Shown: positions 43,193 through 50,420 of the stretch, piece by piece
Layout: each line of letters begins with the position of its first letter
How positions within the stretch are numbered: position 1 is the first letter of the stretch
Translations under genes and position numbers: made by a program
Assembly: GCA_903923395.1 (NCBI GenBank)
Contig: CAIXXM010000162.1
Span: 1-64,000, forward strand
From: an uncultured Acidobacteriia bacterium
GTDB taxonomy: Bacteria > Acidobacteriota > Terriglobia > Bryobacterales > Bryobacteraceae
DNA: 64,000 bases
Reading direction: 5' to 3'
The notes under the pieces: generated by a model
The model's database searches: none
Told to the model about the DNA's origin: nothing
Seen by the model: only the letters and a program-made list of their open reading frames with translations

Positions 43193-44670
43193 TTGGGGGC
43201 CGCGCAGGCAAAGTTTTCTGCTTCATCCACACTGCCCGCACCTTTGTAACGTGCTACCTGCGGATAGGGGCAGATGGGCCTGGTCCGTGTGGTTACATTC
43301 TTTTCCACGTGCGCGCCCAGCAGTGCATCGGGGGCTTTGCCGTTCTCCACCCAAGCCACAAGAGCGCCCAGCCAATCCACGGAGCCACAGCCTGGTCCAC
43401 CGCTGCAATGGAACATACCCGGGACCATGAATAAACGGTAGAAGCTCATGGTTTCAGATACTCCGAACTTACGGGTTACTGTCTCATAGTAATCGATGCC
43501 GGGGAAGGGATTCACCTGCTGATCTGCCCATCCGGAATACTGGAGAATCTTACCGCCTCGCTGCTTGAGTGGACCCAGTTCCGGGTTTCGGGCATCCAAC
43601 TGCGTTGCGGTGCGCTGCATCCGCTGTGGATCGGTATCGAAGTTATATTGCGTGAACTTCCACTCCGGGCCAGGCGCGGGGTCAAACATAAAGTACTTGA
43701 CCTGGCTTTCCGCGCGCGGCAGCACGGTCTTGTCAGGGGCGATGAGGTTATCCGGCCAGACAGGCTCACTGCCGACGGGCTCACCCCACATCAGCTGTTT
43801 CCCGCGGGAGTCCCTGGCACCGCCATAGATCTTGGAGAGCGCCACTAACTGGGCCTGGGTGAAGCAATCCGGACCATCGCCGCTCTTACACTTTGGCAGG
43901 TCTTTGAAGGGGTCAAACTTACAGTTTCTGGGGTCGTCAATCAGACCATCTTTCAAGCCGTCGATGGCATCGCACTTCTCATAGACAGCTTTGGTGATGA
44001 GCGGCAGTTTCTCCGCGGGAGTTGCGCCGTCACCCAACTGCGATTGCGCGACCCACATGCGGCGGATGTTATTCCCGGTGTTGAAGAGGCCCGGGGCACC
44101 GACGACGAGACCGTCAAAGTCCTCTGGAAAGCGCTGGGCTTCCTGCAGTCCCTGGCGGCCGCCGGTGGAGCAGCCCACCCAGTAAGAGTATTTGGGAGCT
44201 TTGCCGTAGTATTCACCGATGACCTTCTTGGCCAGTACGGCCGTCTCATGCACCGAGAGCCAGGCAAAATCGAGGAACTTGCGGCGTGCGTTGGGATTCT
44301 GTGGGGTTTCCCAGGCGAACACGGCGAGAGGTTCCTTGGCGGCATCATGCCCCGTGTCGGTCGACACTGAGGCATAACCCTTGCGCACAGCGCCATCGAC
44401 AGCCCCCATGCTGATGGTGCCGGCGGTACCGCCGTTCCCGACCATCTGGAAGCGCGCATTCCATTCTGTGGGCATTTTCAGGGCGAACTTGGCTTCCGGA
44501 AAGATCACGCCGCGCACATCACAGTGTTCCGGCATGTTGCCCTCCTTCGCGACCAGCGTGGCGGTTTTGATACGCACGTCATCGCCAAAGTCCCTGGTGA
44601 GGAGTGAATCGCAGGAGGCGGCGGAAGCCGTGGCGGCGAAGGTGAACAGGAGAAGCAGTGAGCGAAGCAT
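43189..44670 (-). CDS. Tannase/feruloyl esterase family protein, exported
   Basis: 493 residues from ATG 44670. The signal peptide is LRSLLLLFTFAATASAA. Family blocks: GNGGTAGTIS, YASVSTDTGHD, the nucleophile elbow GCSTGGRQG in YSYWVGCSTGGRQGLQEAQRFPEDFDGLVVGAPG, and a late MVPGMFHCSGGPG. The cysteines beside the catalytic Ser and His match the CS-D-HC disulfide of this family. It cleaves aromatic or other acyl esters from plant polymers or tannins. As first gene of the esterase-sulfatase-fucosidase unit it may remove ester decorations. Confidence 0.92.
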   Translation of the reverse strand: MLRSLLLLFTFAATASAASCDSLLTRDFGDDVRIKTATLVAKEGNMPEHCDVRGVIFPEAKFALKMPTEWNARFQMVGNGGTAGTISMGAVDGAVRKGYASVSTDTGHDAAKEPLAVFAWETPQNPNARRKFLDFAWLSVHETAVLAKKVIGEYYGKAPKYSYWVGCSTGGRQGLQEAQRFPEDFDGLVVGAPGLFNTGNNIRRMWVAQSQLGDGATPAEKLPLITKAVYEKCDAIDGLKDGLIDDPRNCKFDPFKDLPKCKSGDGPDCFTQAQLVALSKIYGGARDSRGKQLMWGEPVGSEPVWPDNLIAPDKTVLPRAESQVKYFMFDPAPGPEWKFTQYNFDTDPQRMQRTATQLDARNPELGPLKQRGGKILQYSGWADQQVNPFPGIDYYETVTRKFGVSETMSFYRLFMVPGMFHCSGGPGCGSVDWLGALVAWVENGKAPDALLGAHVEKNVTTRTRPICPYPQVARYKGAGSVDEAENFACAAPK

Positions 44671-44684
44671 CCCCAAAATCCTAT

Positions 44685-44709
44685 CGCAAACGGTATACTC
44701 CGTTTTGCG
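44685..44709. promoter_or_regulatory. Operator-like inverted repeat around a -10 box
   Basis: CGCAAACGG (44685-44693) and CCGTTTTGCG (44700-44709) are inverted copies with a one-base bulge, flanking TATACT (44694-44699). The site lies between the divergent esterase unit and the PH-like membrane protein gene, where a regulator would control either side. Confidence 0.45.
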
Positions 44710-44741
44710 TGGGGAAGAACGCAGGAGTCAGGGATTGGGTG

Positions 44742-45215
44742 ATGACGCAGCAGCAAGAGCCGTTATTCCGGTATGTTCATCAACGCTATCTTGCGGACCG
44801 GCTGATGGCGCTGCTTTTGTTGCCCTTCGCCGCACTGGTATTTTTGGCCTCCGGCGATGGCCTGTCCGATAAATTCGTCTGGCCTGTCACTGGCATTATT
44901 TTCCTGGCCATGCTGACTGGGATGCTATTTTTTGACCCGATCCGGATAACCACAATCGACAGAGCTGCCACTGAGATTCATATTGAATTGCGCTCTGTGC
45001 TCCGCAATCGCACCTATTGCTGTACTCCTGGTGACCGAACTCGCTTCGACAGCATGGATGCCACGGATAGCGAGGGCATGGGGAATTGGCAGGTGCGTTT
45101 CCAAAGTCAGGAATTTGGGAATATCGTCATCGCGGAGTTTCGGAAGCAGGCTGATGCTGAAGCTCTGGCCCAGCGGGGCAATCATGCTCTGGCCGCACTA
45201 CAATCAAAGTCATGA
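44742..45215 (+). CDS. Two-helix membrane protein with a cytoplasmic beta domain, unknown function
   Basis: 157 residues from ATG 44742; GTG 44739 or GTG 44709 are alternatives. Two hydrophobic helices (MALLLLPFAALVFLA and WPVTGIIFLAMLTGML) near the N terminus are followed by ~85 residues of beta-rich sequence ending in a helix, PIRITTIDRAATEIHI and EFRKQADAEALAQRG, which resembles membrane-anchored PH-like domains. Function unknown. It overlaps a 42-residue ORF by 4 bases and diverges from the esterase unit. Confidence 0.75.
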   Translation: MTQQQEPLFRYVHQRYLADRLMALLLLPFAALVFLASGDGLSDKFVWPVTGIIFLAMLTGMLFFDPIRITTIDRAATEIHIELRSVLRNRTYCCTPGDRTRFDSMDATDSEGMGNWQVRFQSQEFGNIVIAEFRKQADAEALAQRGNHALAALQSKS

Positions 45216-45340
45216 GCGACGGAAACGAAGAGCGCGAGGAAGTGAAAGCACGACTCGAACGGGCTAAGCTGGAAAATCGCGAAGATACTTATGAGCCCAA
45301 TCCGTATGATGACTGGGCACCGGAACGCCCGGAGTCTTAG
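45212..45340 (+). CDS. Small acidic protein, 42 residues
   Basis: The ORF starts at ATG 45212, overlapping the stop of the membrane protein gene (ATGA), and ends at TAG 45338-45340. It is highly charged and helical in the first half (EEREEVKARLERAKLENRE) and acidic and aromatic in the second (YEPNPYDDWAPERPE), with no membrane helix. Overlap-coupled translation and a charge-biased, non-random composition support it as a gene. No homolog is known to me. Confidence 0.6.
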   Translation: MSDGNEEREEVKARLERAKLENREDTYEPNPYDDWAPERPES

Positions 45341-45380
45341 GCTCGTATTGAAGACAGAGGACGAAGTCCGATACGGTGAT

Positions 45381-45658
45381 TTGGGCTTGGTCGCACGCCG
45401 GAACGCTTGTTGTGGCGGGAAAACGCGCGCCAGAATGGCGCACGAACAGGTACTTGGGCTTGATCGCACGCCAGAACGCTTGTTGTGGCAGGAAAACGCG
45501 CGCCAGAATGGCGCACGAACCGGCACTTGGGATTGGTCGCACGCCGGAACGCTTGTTGTGACCAGAAAACGCGCGCCAGAATGGCGCACGAACAGGCACT
45601 TGGGCTTGATCGCACACCAGCACGCTTGTTGTGACCGGAATGGCGCACGAACAGGCAT
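45381..45658. repeat. Array of 73-bp direct repeats, 3 full units plus one shortened
   Basis: Units run 45381-45453, 45454-45526, 45527-45599 and 45600-45658; the last lacks 14 bases. Each full unit has an inner hairpin (GCGCCA-GAA-TGGCGC) and outer arms, GCTTGTTGTG against CACGAACAGGC, that pair with a single bulge, giving a ~47-base stem-loop. Copies differ at only a few positions. 73 is not a multiple of 3, so the array is not coding. It fills the spacer between the convergent 42-residue ORF and the class II aldolase gene. Confidence 0.95.
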
Positions 45659-45669
45659 TTGGACTTGTA

Positions 45670-46854
45670 TCAGCGGCTCAGGGGGTACGCACTCGCCAGT
45701 GCCGCAATGGCGTCATCCTTCAATGGGGACAACCCGCCCAGAACACGGCAATCGATGAGTGCCTCCGCGGTGGTTTCGATCACTTCGAGCCGGTCAAAGA
45801 CTTCGAGCACCGTCCGGCCGGTGACAAACACGCCGGCCCCTTCCACTAATACGGCCGGGCTTGCAGGACTAAGATATTCGGGCTCGACAGAGGGCACCAG
45901 ATCCAGCTTGCGGATGACCACGTAACTTTCGGGAATGGTCCGGGTCTCAAAGGGCACGCCGGTGCGGCTGAACGCGGTGACATGGACGGGGCTTGCTTCC
46001 GCGATGGACCCGACGGAGGCATCATTCCGGTAGACGCGGGCATGGGAATGGTCATCACTTAGAGGAACGCGCTCGACATCCAGACCGCTCATGGCGGCGC
46101 GGTCCACGTTGCCGCGGATCAAGAGGAAACTGCCTTCATCCAGACGGGCCGAAAGACACCCGGTCATTCCTGTAAACAGCAGCCTGCGACAGGCGCGCCG
46201 CGTGAAAGTTGCCAAAGTTTCCCGCAGCGTTTCTTCCTGCCGGGTGGCGCTGGGAACGAGGGTTTCCGATGGTTCACAGCTACAGGGCTTGCGGATCTTC
46301 GTTACCGCGGGCGCGCCCAGCCGCCGGGCGCAAATCAGCGTCCGGGCCTCAAATTCCAGTGCCTCGAAACGGTGGAAAGCCTCAGTAAGTGTCGCTCCCG
46401 CCGTGACCACGCCATGATTTTCCATCACGGCTGCATTGGCCCCTGACGCGAAGACCTGCGCGGCCACTTCGCCCAGCTGGTCCGTGCCGGGAACGGCGAA
46501 GGGTGCGAAACCCGTACCATCTACTTCGGGAACGGTTCGTGCCATGCTGCAAGCCACGAGTGCCGGGGAATGGGCATGCAAAACACCGCCGACGTCGGGT
46601 CTGGCTGCGTAAATATGTTCATGGAGATGGCGCTCCGAAGAAGCCCTGCGGCGACCGGAAAACGTGCCGTCTGCGCGCAGCCAAACGATATCGGAGGGCT
46701 GAAGTGCCCCCTTGTCCACGCCGCCGGGGGTCATCCAGACCATTCCCCTGCCGTCACGCACGGACAGATTTCCGCCGGAGGTGGTTGTCATGCGCAGGTC
46801 ATAGATCCGCTGCATGATCTCGACCAGTTCCTGGCTTGGGTGAAGCGGCTTCAT
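45670..46854 (-). CDS. Double class II aldolase/adducin-fold protein; second half lacks metal ligands
   Basis: 394 residues from ATG 46854 (TTG 46878 is the only longer choice). The first half is a class II aldolase domain: SGGNLSVRD (residues 26-34), E74, H93 and H95 in VLHAHSP, H147 in VMENHGVV, the zinc and catalytic pattern of fuculose-/rhamnulose-phosphate aldolases. The second half (~212-390) repeats the fold (GCLSARLDEGSFLLI, SPAVLVEGAGVFV, VFDRLEVIETTAEALI), but the HxH position reads AEAS and ENHG reads EGAG, so it should not bind zinc. It diverges from L-rhamnose isomerase, supporting a sugar-phosphate role. Confidence 0.87.
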   Translation of the reverse strand: MKPLHPSQELVEIMQRIYDLRMTTTSGGNLSVRDGRGMVWMTPGGVDKGALQPSDIVWLRADGTFSGRRRASSERHLHEHIYAARPDVGGVLHAHSPALVACSMARTVPEVDGTGFAPFAVPGTDQLGEVAAQVFASGANAAVMENHGVVTAGATLTEAFHRFEALEFEARTLICARRLGAPAVTKIRKPCSCEPSETLVPSATRQEETLRETLATFTRRACRRLLFTGMTGCLSARLDEGSFLLIRGNVDRAAMSGLDVERVPLSDDHSHARVYRNDASVGSIAEASPVHVTAFSRTGVPFETRTIPESYVVIRKLDLVPSVEPEYLSPASPAVLVEGAGVFVTGRTVLEVFDRLEVIETTAEALIDCRVLGGLSPLKDDAIAALASAYPLSR

Positions 46855-46881
46855 GCCTAAGAGTCTATGCGAAGCCAAGTC

Positions 46882-46898
46882 GTTTTGCGCTGCGGAAC
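46882..46898. promoter_or_regulatory. 17-bp palindromic operator candidate in the rhamnose gene spacer
   Basis: GTTTTGCGCTGCGGAAC is an imperfect palindrome between the divergent aldolase-like and isomerase genes. It matches the reverse complement of the site at 48167-48183 at 14 of 17 positions. The half-site layout (GTTyCGC...GCGGAAC) resembles IclR-family operators. No regulator gene is in this cluster. Confidence 0.55.
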
Positions 46899-46966
46899 TG
46901 AGAAATACATGCGCTTACATCCGTGCGTTGCCGTGGCGGGGCAGGTATGATGCTATTCGACACGTT

Positions 46967-48160
46967 ATGGGCCTCCCGGCAAAGCAGCAACAAACCATCC
47001 ACCAGGCGCTGGATACCTTCCACATTGAACTTCCCAGCTGGGCGTTCGCCAATACAGGGACGCGCTTCGGCAAGTTCAACGACCCTTCTGCCGCCGCCGA
47101 TATTGGCGAGAAACTGGCCGATGCCGCGCAGGTCCACAAGGTGACGGGATGCTGCCCGACGGTTGCGATCCACGTGCTGTGGGACTTCCCGGAGGGAGTT
47201 TCAAGCGCCGCTACAGCAGCCGCCAAGGCCGCGGAACTGGGCATCAAGATCGGATCCATCAGCCCCAATGTGTTCCAGGATCAGGACTATAAGTACGGCT
47301 CGCTTGCGAACCCTGATGCGTCGATACGCCACAAGGCGCTCTCCCACATTCTGGATTCCATCGAATACGCGAAACATACCGGCAGCCGCGACGTCACGCC
47401 GTGGTTTACAGACGGCTCCAACTACCCCGGCACGGCGAATATGCGGCAGCACAAGCGCTGGTTTCAGGAGGGCTTGCGCACGGCGCATGATGCGCTCAAC
47501 CCTGACCAGCGGCTGCTGATCGAATACAAACCCTTTGAACCGGCCTTCTATCACACAGATATCGCGGATTGGGGCATGGCCCTGCGGCTGGCCAAAGAAG
47601 CCGGATCGCAGGCACGGGTGCTGGTGGATACGGGCCACCACTATCAGGCGCAAAACATTGAGCAAATCGTGGCCTGGCTGCTGGATGATGACATGCTGGG
47701 CGGCTTCCACCTGAATGACCGCCGCTATGCCGACGATGACTTGACGCTCGGGGCGATTGATCCTTATCAGGTCTTCCGGATCTTCCATGAAATCTGCTTC
47801 TTCGAGTGGGAAACCGGGCGCAAAGCCGATATCGCGTTCATGGTGGATCAGAGCCACAACCTGAAGCCGAAGACCGAGGAGATGATCCAGACCGTGGTTG
47901 CCGCGCAGGAATTCTATGCCAAAGCCGCGCTGGTGGACCATGCCGAACTCACGGTTTTGCAGAATAGGTGCTCGCTGATTGACGCGGAAGATCTGATGCG
48001 TTCGGCTTTCCAGACCGATGTCCGGCCGGTGCTGGCGGAATGGCGGGAGGCGAAAGGTCTGCATCCGAATCCGATGAAGGCGTTCCGGGAGAGCGGCTAC
48101 CTGCAAGAGGTATCGCGGGTCCGGGGCAGCCGTAAGCAGGCGGAAGCATCGTATGCATAA
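46967..48160 (+). CDS. rhaI: L-rhamnose isomerase (Pseudomonas stutzeri / RhaI type)
   Basis: 397 residues from ATG 46967. Codons upstream in frame to 46853 look non-coding and overlap the operator site. It aligns along its length with the P. stutzeri enzyme: FHIELPSWAFANTGTRFGKF, YKYGSLANPDASIRHKAL, DGSNYPGTANMRQHKRWF, LIEYKPFEPAFYHTDIADWG, VLVDTGHHYQAQNIEQIV and GGFHLNDRRYADDDLTLGAIDPYQ, which hold the metal ligands. The N terminus is ~20 residues shorter than that enzyme. It converts L-rhamnose to L-rhamnulose in the cytoplasm. It is the first step of the pathway encoded by the next genes. Confidence 0.94.
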   Translation: MGLPAKQQQTIHQALDTFHIELPSWAFANTGTRFGKFNDPSAAADIGEKLADAAQVHKVTGCCPTVAIHVLWDFPEGVSSAATAAAKAAELGIKIGSISPNVFQDQDYKYGSLANPDASIRHKALSHILDSIEYAKHTGSRDVTPWFTDGSNYPGTANMRQHKRWFQEGLRTAHDALNPDQRLLIEYKPFEPAFYHTDIADWGMALRLAKEAGSQARVLVDTGHHYQAQNIEQIVAWLLDDDMLGGFHLNDRRYADDDLTLGAIDPYQVFRIFHEICFFEWETGRKADIAFMVDQSHNLKPKTEEMIQTVVAAQEFYAKAALVDHAELTVLQNRCSLIDAEDLMRSAFQTDVRPVLAEWREAKGLHPNPMKAFRESGYLQEVSRVRGSRKQAEASYA

Positions 48161-48166
48161 AACACC

Positions 48167-48183
48167 GTTCCGCAATGCGAAAC
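48167..48183. promoter_or_regulatory. 17-bp palindromic operator candidate, second copy
   Basis: GTTCCGCAATGCGAAAC is palindromic except for one pair and lies 30 bases before the ATG of the aldolase/dehydrogenase gene, in the 53-base spacer after rhaI. It is the partner of the site at 46882-46898. Confidence 0.6.
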
Positions 48184-48213
48184 GAAAACAGAATGTAACA
48201 ACGTAATTTCTCA

Positions 48214-50412
48214 ATGACACTCCAACTCGAATTCCTTAAAGATTTGTGGGATCCCGAAGTCGCGCAAAAGTACGAAAACGATCCCCTTGAATTGCTGCGT
48301 TACCGGTCGAACCTGCTGGGCAGTGACCTCCGCATCACGAATTTCGGCGGTGGCAACACCAGTTCCAAGTTCGAAATGAAGGACATCTTCAGCGGCAAGC
48401 TGGCCAAAGTGCTGGCGGTGAAGGGTTCCGGCGGTGATATCGGGTCAATGAACCGGCATGGCTTCGCGGTCCTTTATCAGGACAAGCTGGAACAACTGGT
48501 GGATGTTTACCGCGGGGAAGACTTTGAAGACGAGATGGTGGATTACTATCCGCCAGCTGCGTTTGGAGCGAATAAGGTGGCGGCTTCAATTGATACGCCG
48601 CTGCATGGTTTGCTGCCCTTTGACCATGTGGATCACCTGCACCCGGATTGGGCGATCGCACTGGCGGCGAGTGCCAACGGCAAGCAGAAGCTGGCGGAGT
48701 TTAATGAGCGGTTCGGGCGCAAGTTAGTCTGGCTGCCCTGGCAGCGCCCGGGTTTCGAGCTTGGCTTGATGTTACGGAAGGTTGTGGCGGATAACCCCGG
48801 CTGTGATGGTGTGATTCTTGGTGGGCATGGCCTCTTCACTTGGGGTAACACGCAGCGGGAATGTTATGCCAGCAGCGTCTTGACCATCGATCAGATGGGG
48901 CAGTTTGTTGCCGCGCACCGGCCTGGCAAGGCTTTGTTTGGCGGCGTGGCTATTGATGGCACTGCGGCCGTGGCGAATGAGATTATGCCGTTCCTGCGCG
49001 GTGCTCTCGCCACCACGAAGCGCACGATTGCGCACTTTAGTGACGCGCCGGAGGTACTGGAGTTCGCGGGTTCTGTCTGGGGTCCGCAACTGGCGCAACT
49101 CGGCACCAGCTGCCCGGATCACTTTCTCCGTACACGCATCCGCCCGATGTTCGTGAACTGGGATCACCGGACCGAAGATCTGGCTGCACTGAAGAATAAG
49201 ATCACGGAGAGCGCGGCGCAATACCGGGAAGAATACGCGGCTTATTACAACGAGTGCAAGGAAGCTTCTTCGCCGAAGTTACGCGATGCGAATCCTTCGG
49301 TGGTGCTGATTCCCGGTGTCGGTTTGTTCTCCTTCGGGCGGAATAAGAGAGAGGCCCGGATCACCTGTGAATTCTTCATCAACGCTATCCACGTGATGGA
49401 AGGCGCGAACGCACTTGAGGACGGCCCGGCGCCGGACCCACTGCCCCAGGCGCGTTTCCCTGAGCAATCCAGAAACTTCAAGAGCTTCCATAACTACGTG
49501 GCACTGCCGTTACTCGAAGCCTTCCGGATTGAGTACTGGGCGCTTGAAGAGGCCAAACTGCAGCGCATGCCGGCCGAGCAGGAATTCAGCCGCAAGATTG
49601 CCCTGGTGGCCGGTGGTGGCAACGGCATCGGGAAGGCTACGGTGCTGGAGTTAGTCCGGCGCGGGACACATGTTGTGGTGGCGGATCTGGATTTCGAGGC
49701 AGCGGAAGCGACGGCTGCCGAGGCGGCGAAGTTATCGTCCGGCGAGACAGTTTTGGCTGCTAAGATTGACATCACGAACCGGACCAGCATCGCGGCGGCA
49801 TTGCAGGCTGCGGTGGCGAAGTTTGGCGGTGTGGATATTGTGGTGAACACCGCGGCTATCTTCCCTGTGCCGGGTCCGGATGGCAAGTTAGCGGAAGACC
49901 GCTGGGCACTTACGTTTAATATCAACATCACGGCAAACTATCTGCTTGCCGATGAGGCCCGGCGTATCTTCCAAGAGCAGAAGCTGCCTGTGTCACTGGT
50001 GCTGACCAGTTCGGCGAATGCCGTAGTGCCGAAGTTTGGCAGTGAAGCGTATGACGTCAGCAAGTCCGCGACCAGTGCCCTGATACGGGAGTTGGCTGTT
50101 GGCATGGCGCCGCTGGTGCGTGTGAACGGCATCGCGCCGGCAACGGTGGTTGCTGGCTCCACAATGTTCCCGCGGGATCGCGTCATGAGTTCGCTGAGCA
50201 AGTATAAGATCGAGTTCAGCGACGCGGAAGATACCGAATCACTGCGCACGAAGCTCGCAAAGTTCTATGCCAAGCGCACGTTGACGAATGATCCGATTTT
50301 GCCGCAGGATTGCGCGGAAGCGATTATATATCTGGCGAGCGACAAAGCTGGGCGTACTGCCGGTCATATCATCCCCGTGGACGGCGGCTTGCCGGAAGCG
50401 TTCCTCCGGTAA
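48214..50412 (+). CDS. Bifunctional rhamnulose-1-phosphate aldolase / L-lactaldehyde dehydrogenase
   Basis: 732 residues. Residues 1-~440 are a class II aldolase: ITNFGGGNTSSKFEM, VDHLHPDWAIA with the zinc histidines, and ILGGHGLFTWG. Residues ~465-732 are a short-chain dehydrogenase with the nucleotide motif GGGNGIG, NTAAIFP, and the catalytic S...Y-x3-K in YDVSKSATSALIREL. This matches the RhaEW/YuxG fusion, which splits rhamnulose-1-phosphate into DHAP and L-lactaldehyde and then oxidises lactaldehyde to lactate. It follows rhaI and precedes the kinase. Confidence 0.94.
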   Translation: MTLQLEFLKDLWDPEVAQKYENDPLELLRYRSNLLGSDLRITNFGGGNTSSKFEMKDIFSGKLAKVLAVKGSGGDIGSMNRHGFAVLYQDKLEQLVDVYRGEDFEDEMVDYYPPAAFGANKVAASIDTPLHGLLPFDHVDHLHPDWAIALAASANGKQKLAEFNERFGRKLVWLPWQRPGFELGLMLRKVVADNPGCDGVILGGHGLFTWGNTQRECYASSVLTIDQMGQFVAAHRPGKALFGGVAIDGTAAVANEIMPFLRGALATTKRTIAHFSDAPEVLEFAGSVWGPQLAQLGTSCPDHFLRTRIRPMFVNWDHRTEDLAALKNKITESAAQYREEYAAYYNECKEASSPKLRDANPSVVLIPGVGLFSFGRNKREARITCEFFINAIHVMEGANALEDGPAPDPLPQARFPEQSRNFKSFHNYVALPLLEAFRIEYWALEEAKLQRMPAEQEFSRKIALVAGGGNGIGKATVLELVRRGTHVVVADLDFEAAEATAAEAAKLSSGETVLAAKIDITNRTSIAAALQAAVAKFGGVDIVVNTAAIFPVPGPDGKLAEDRWALTFNINITANYLLADEARRIFQEQKLPVSLVLTSSANAVVPKFGSEAYDVSKSATSALIRELAVGMAPLVRVNGIAPATVVAGSTMFPRDRVMSSLSKYKIEFSDAEDTESLRTKLAKFYAKRTLTNDPILPQDCAEAIIYLASDKAGRTAGHIIPVDGGLPEAFLR

Positions 50413-50420
50413 GTCGAGAC

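Noticed and set aside
45182-45658. Repetitive peptide ORFs through the 73-bp array on both strands
   Set aside because: The repeat length is not a multiple of 3, so the same unit is read in all frames; these are chance open frames in a non-coding array.
45381-45658. CRISPR array
   Set aside because: The units are contiguous 73-bp repeats with no unique spacers and there are no cas genes.
46853-46966. Longer start of the rhamnose isomerase at ATG 46853
   Set aside because: The extra residues look non-coding, overlap the start of the divergent gene and run through the palindromic operator; known homologs align from about the chosen start.
47201-48220. 339-codon antisense ORF over rhaI
   Set aside because: The rhaI frame aligns along its length with a known enzyme; the antisense product has no motif and would cover the operator at 48167.
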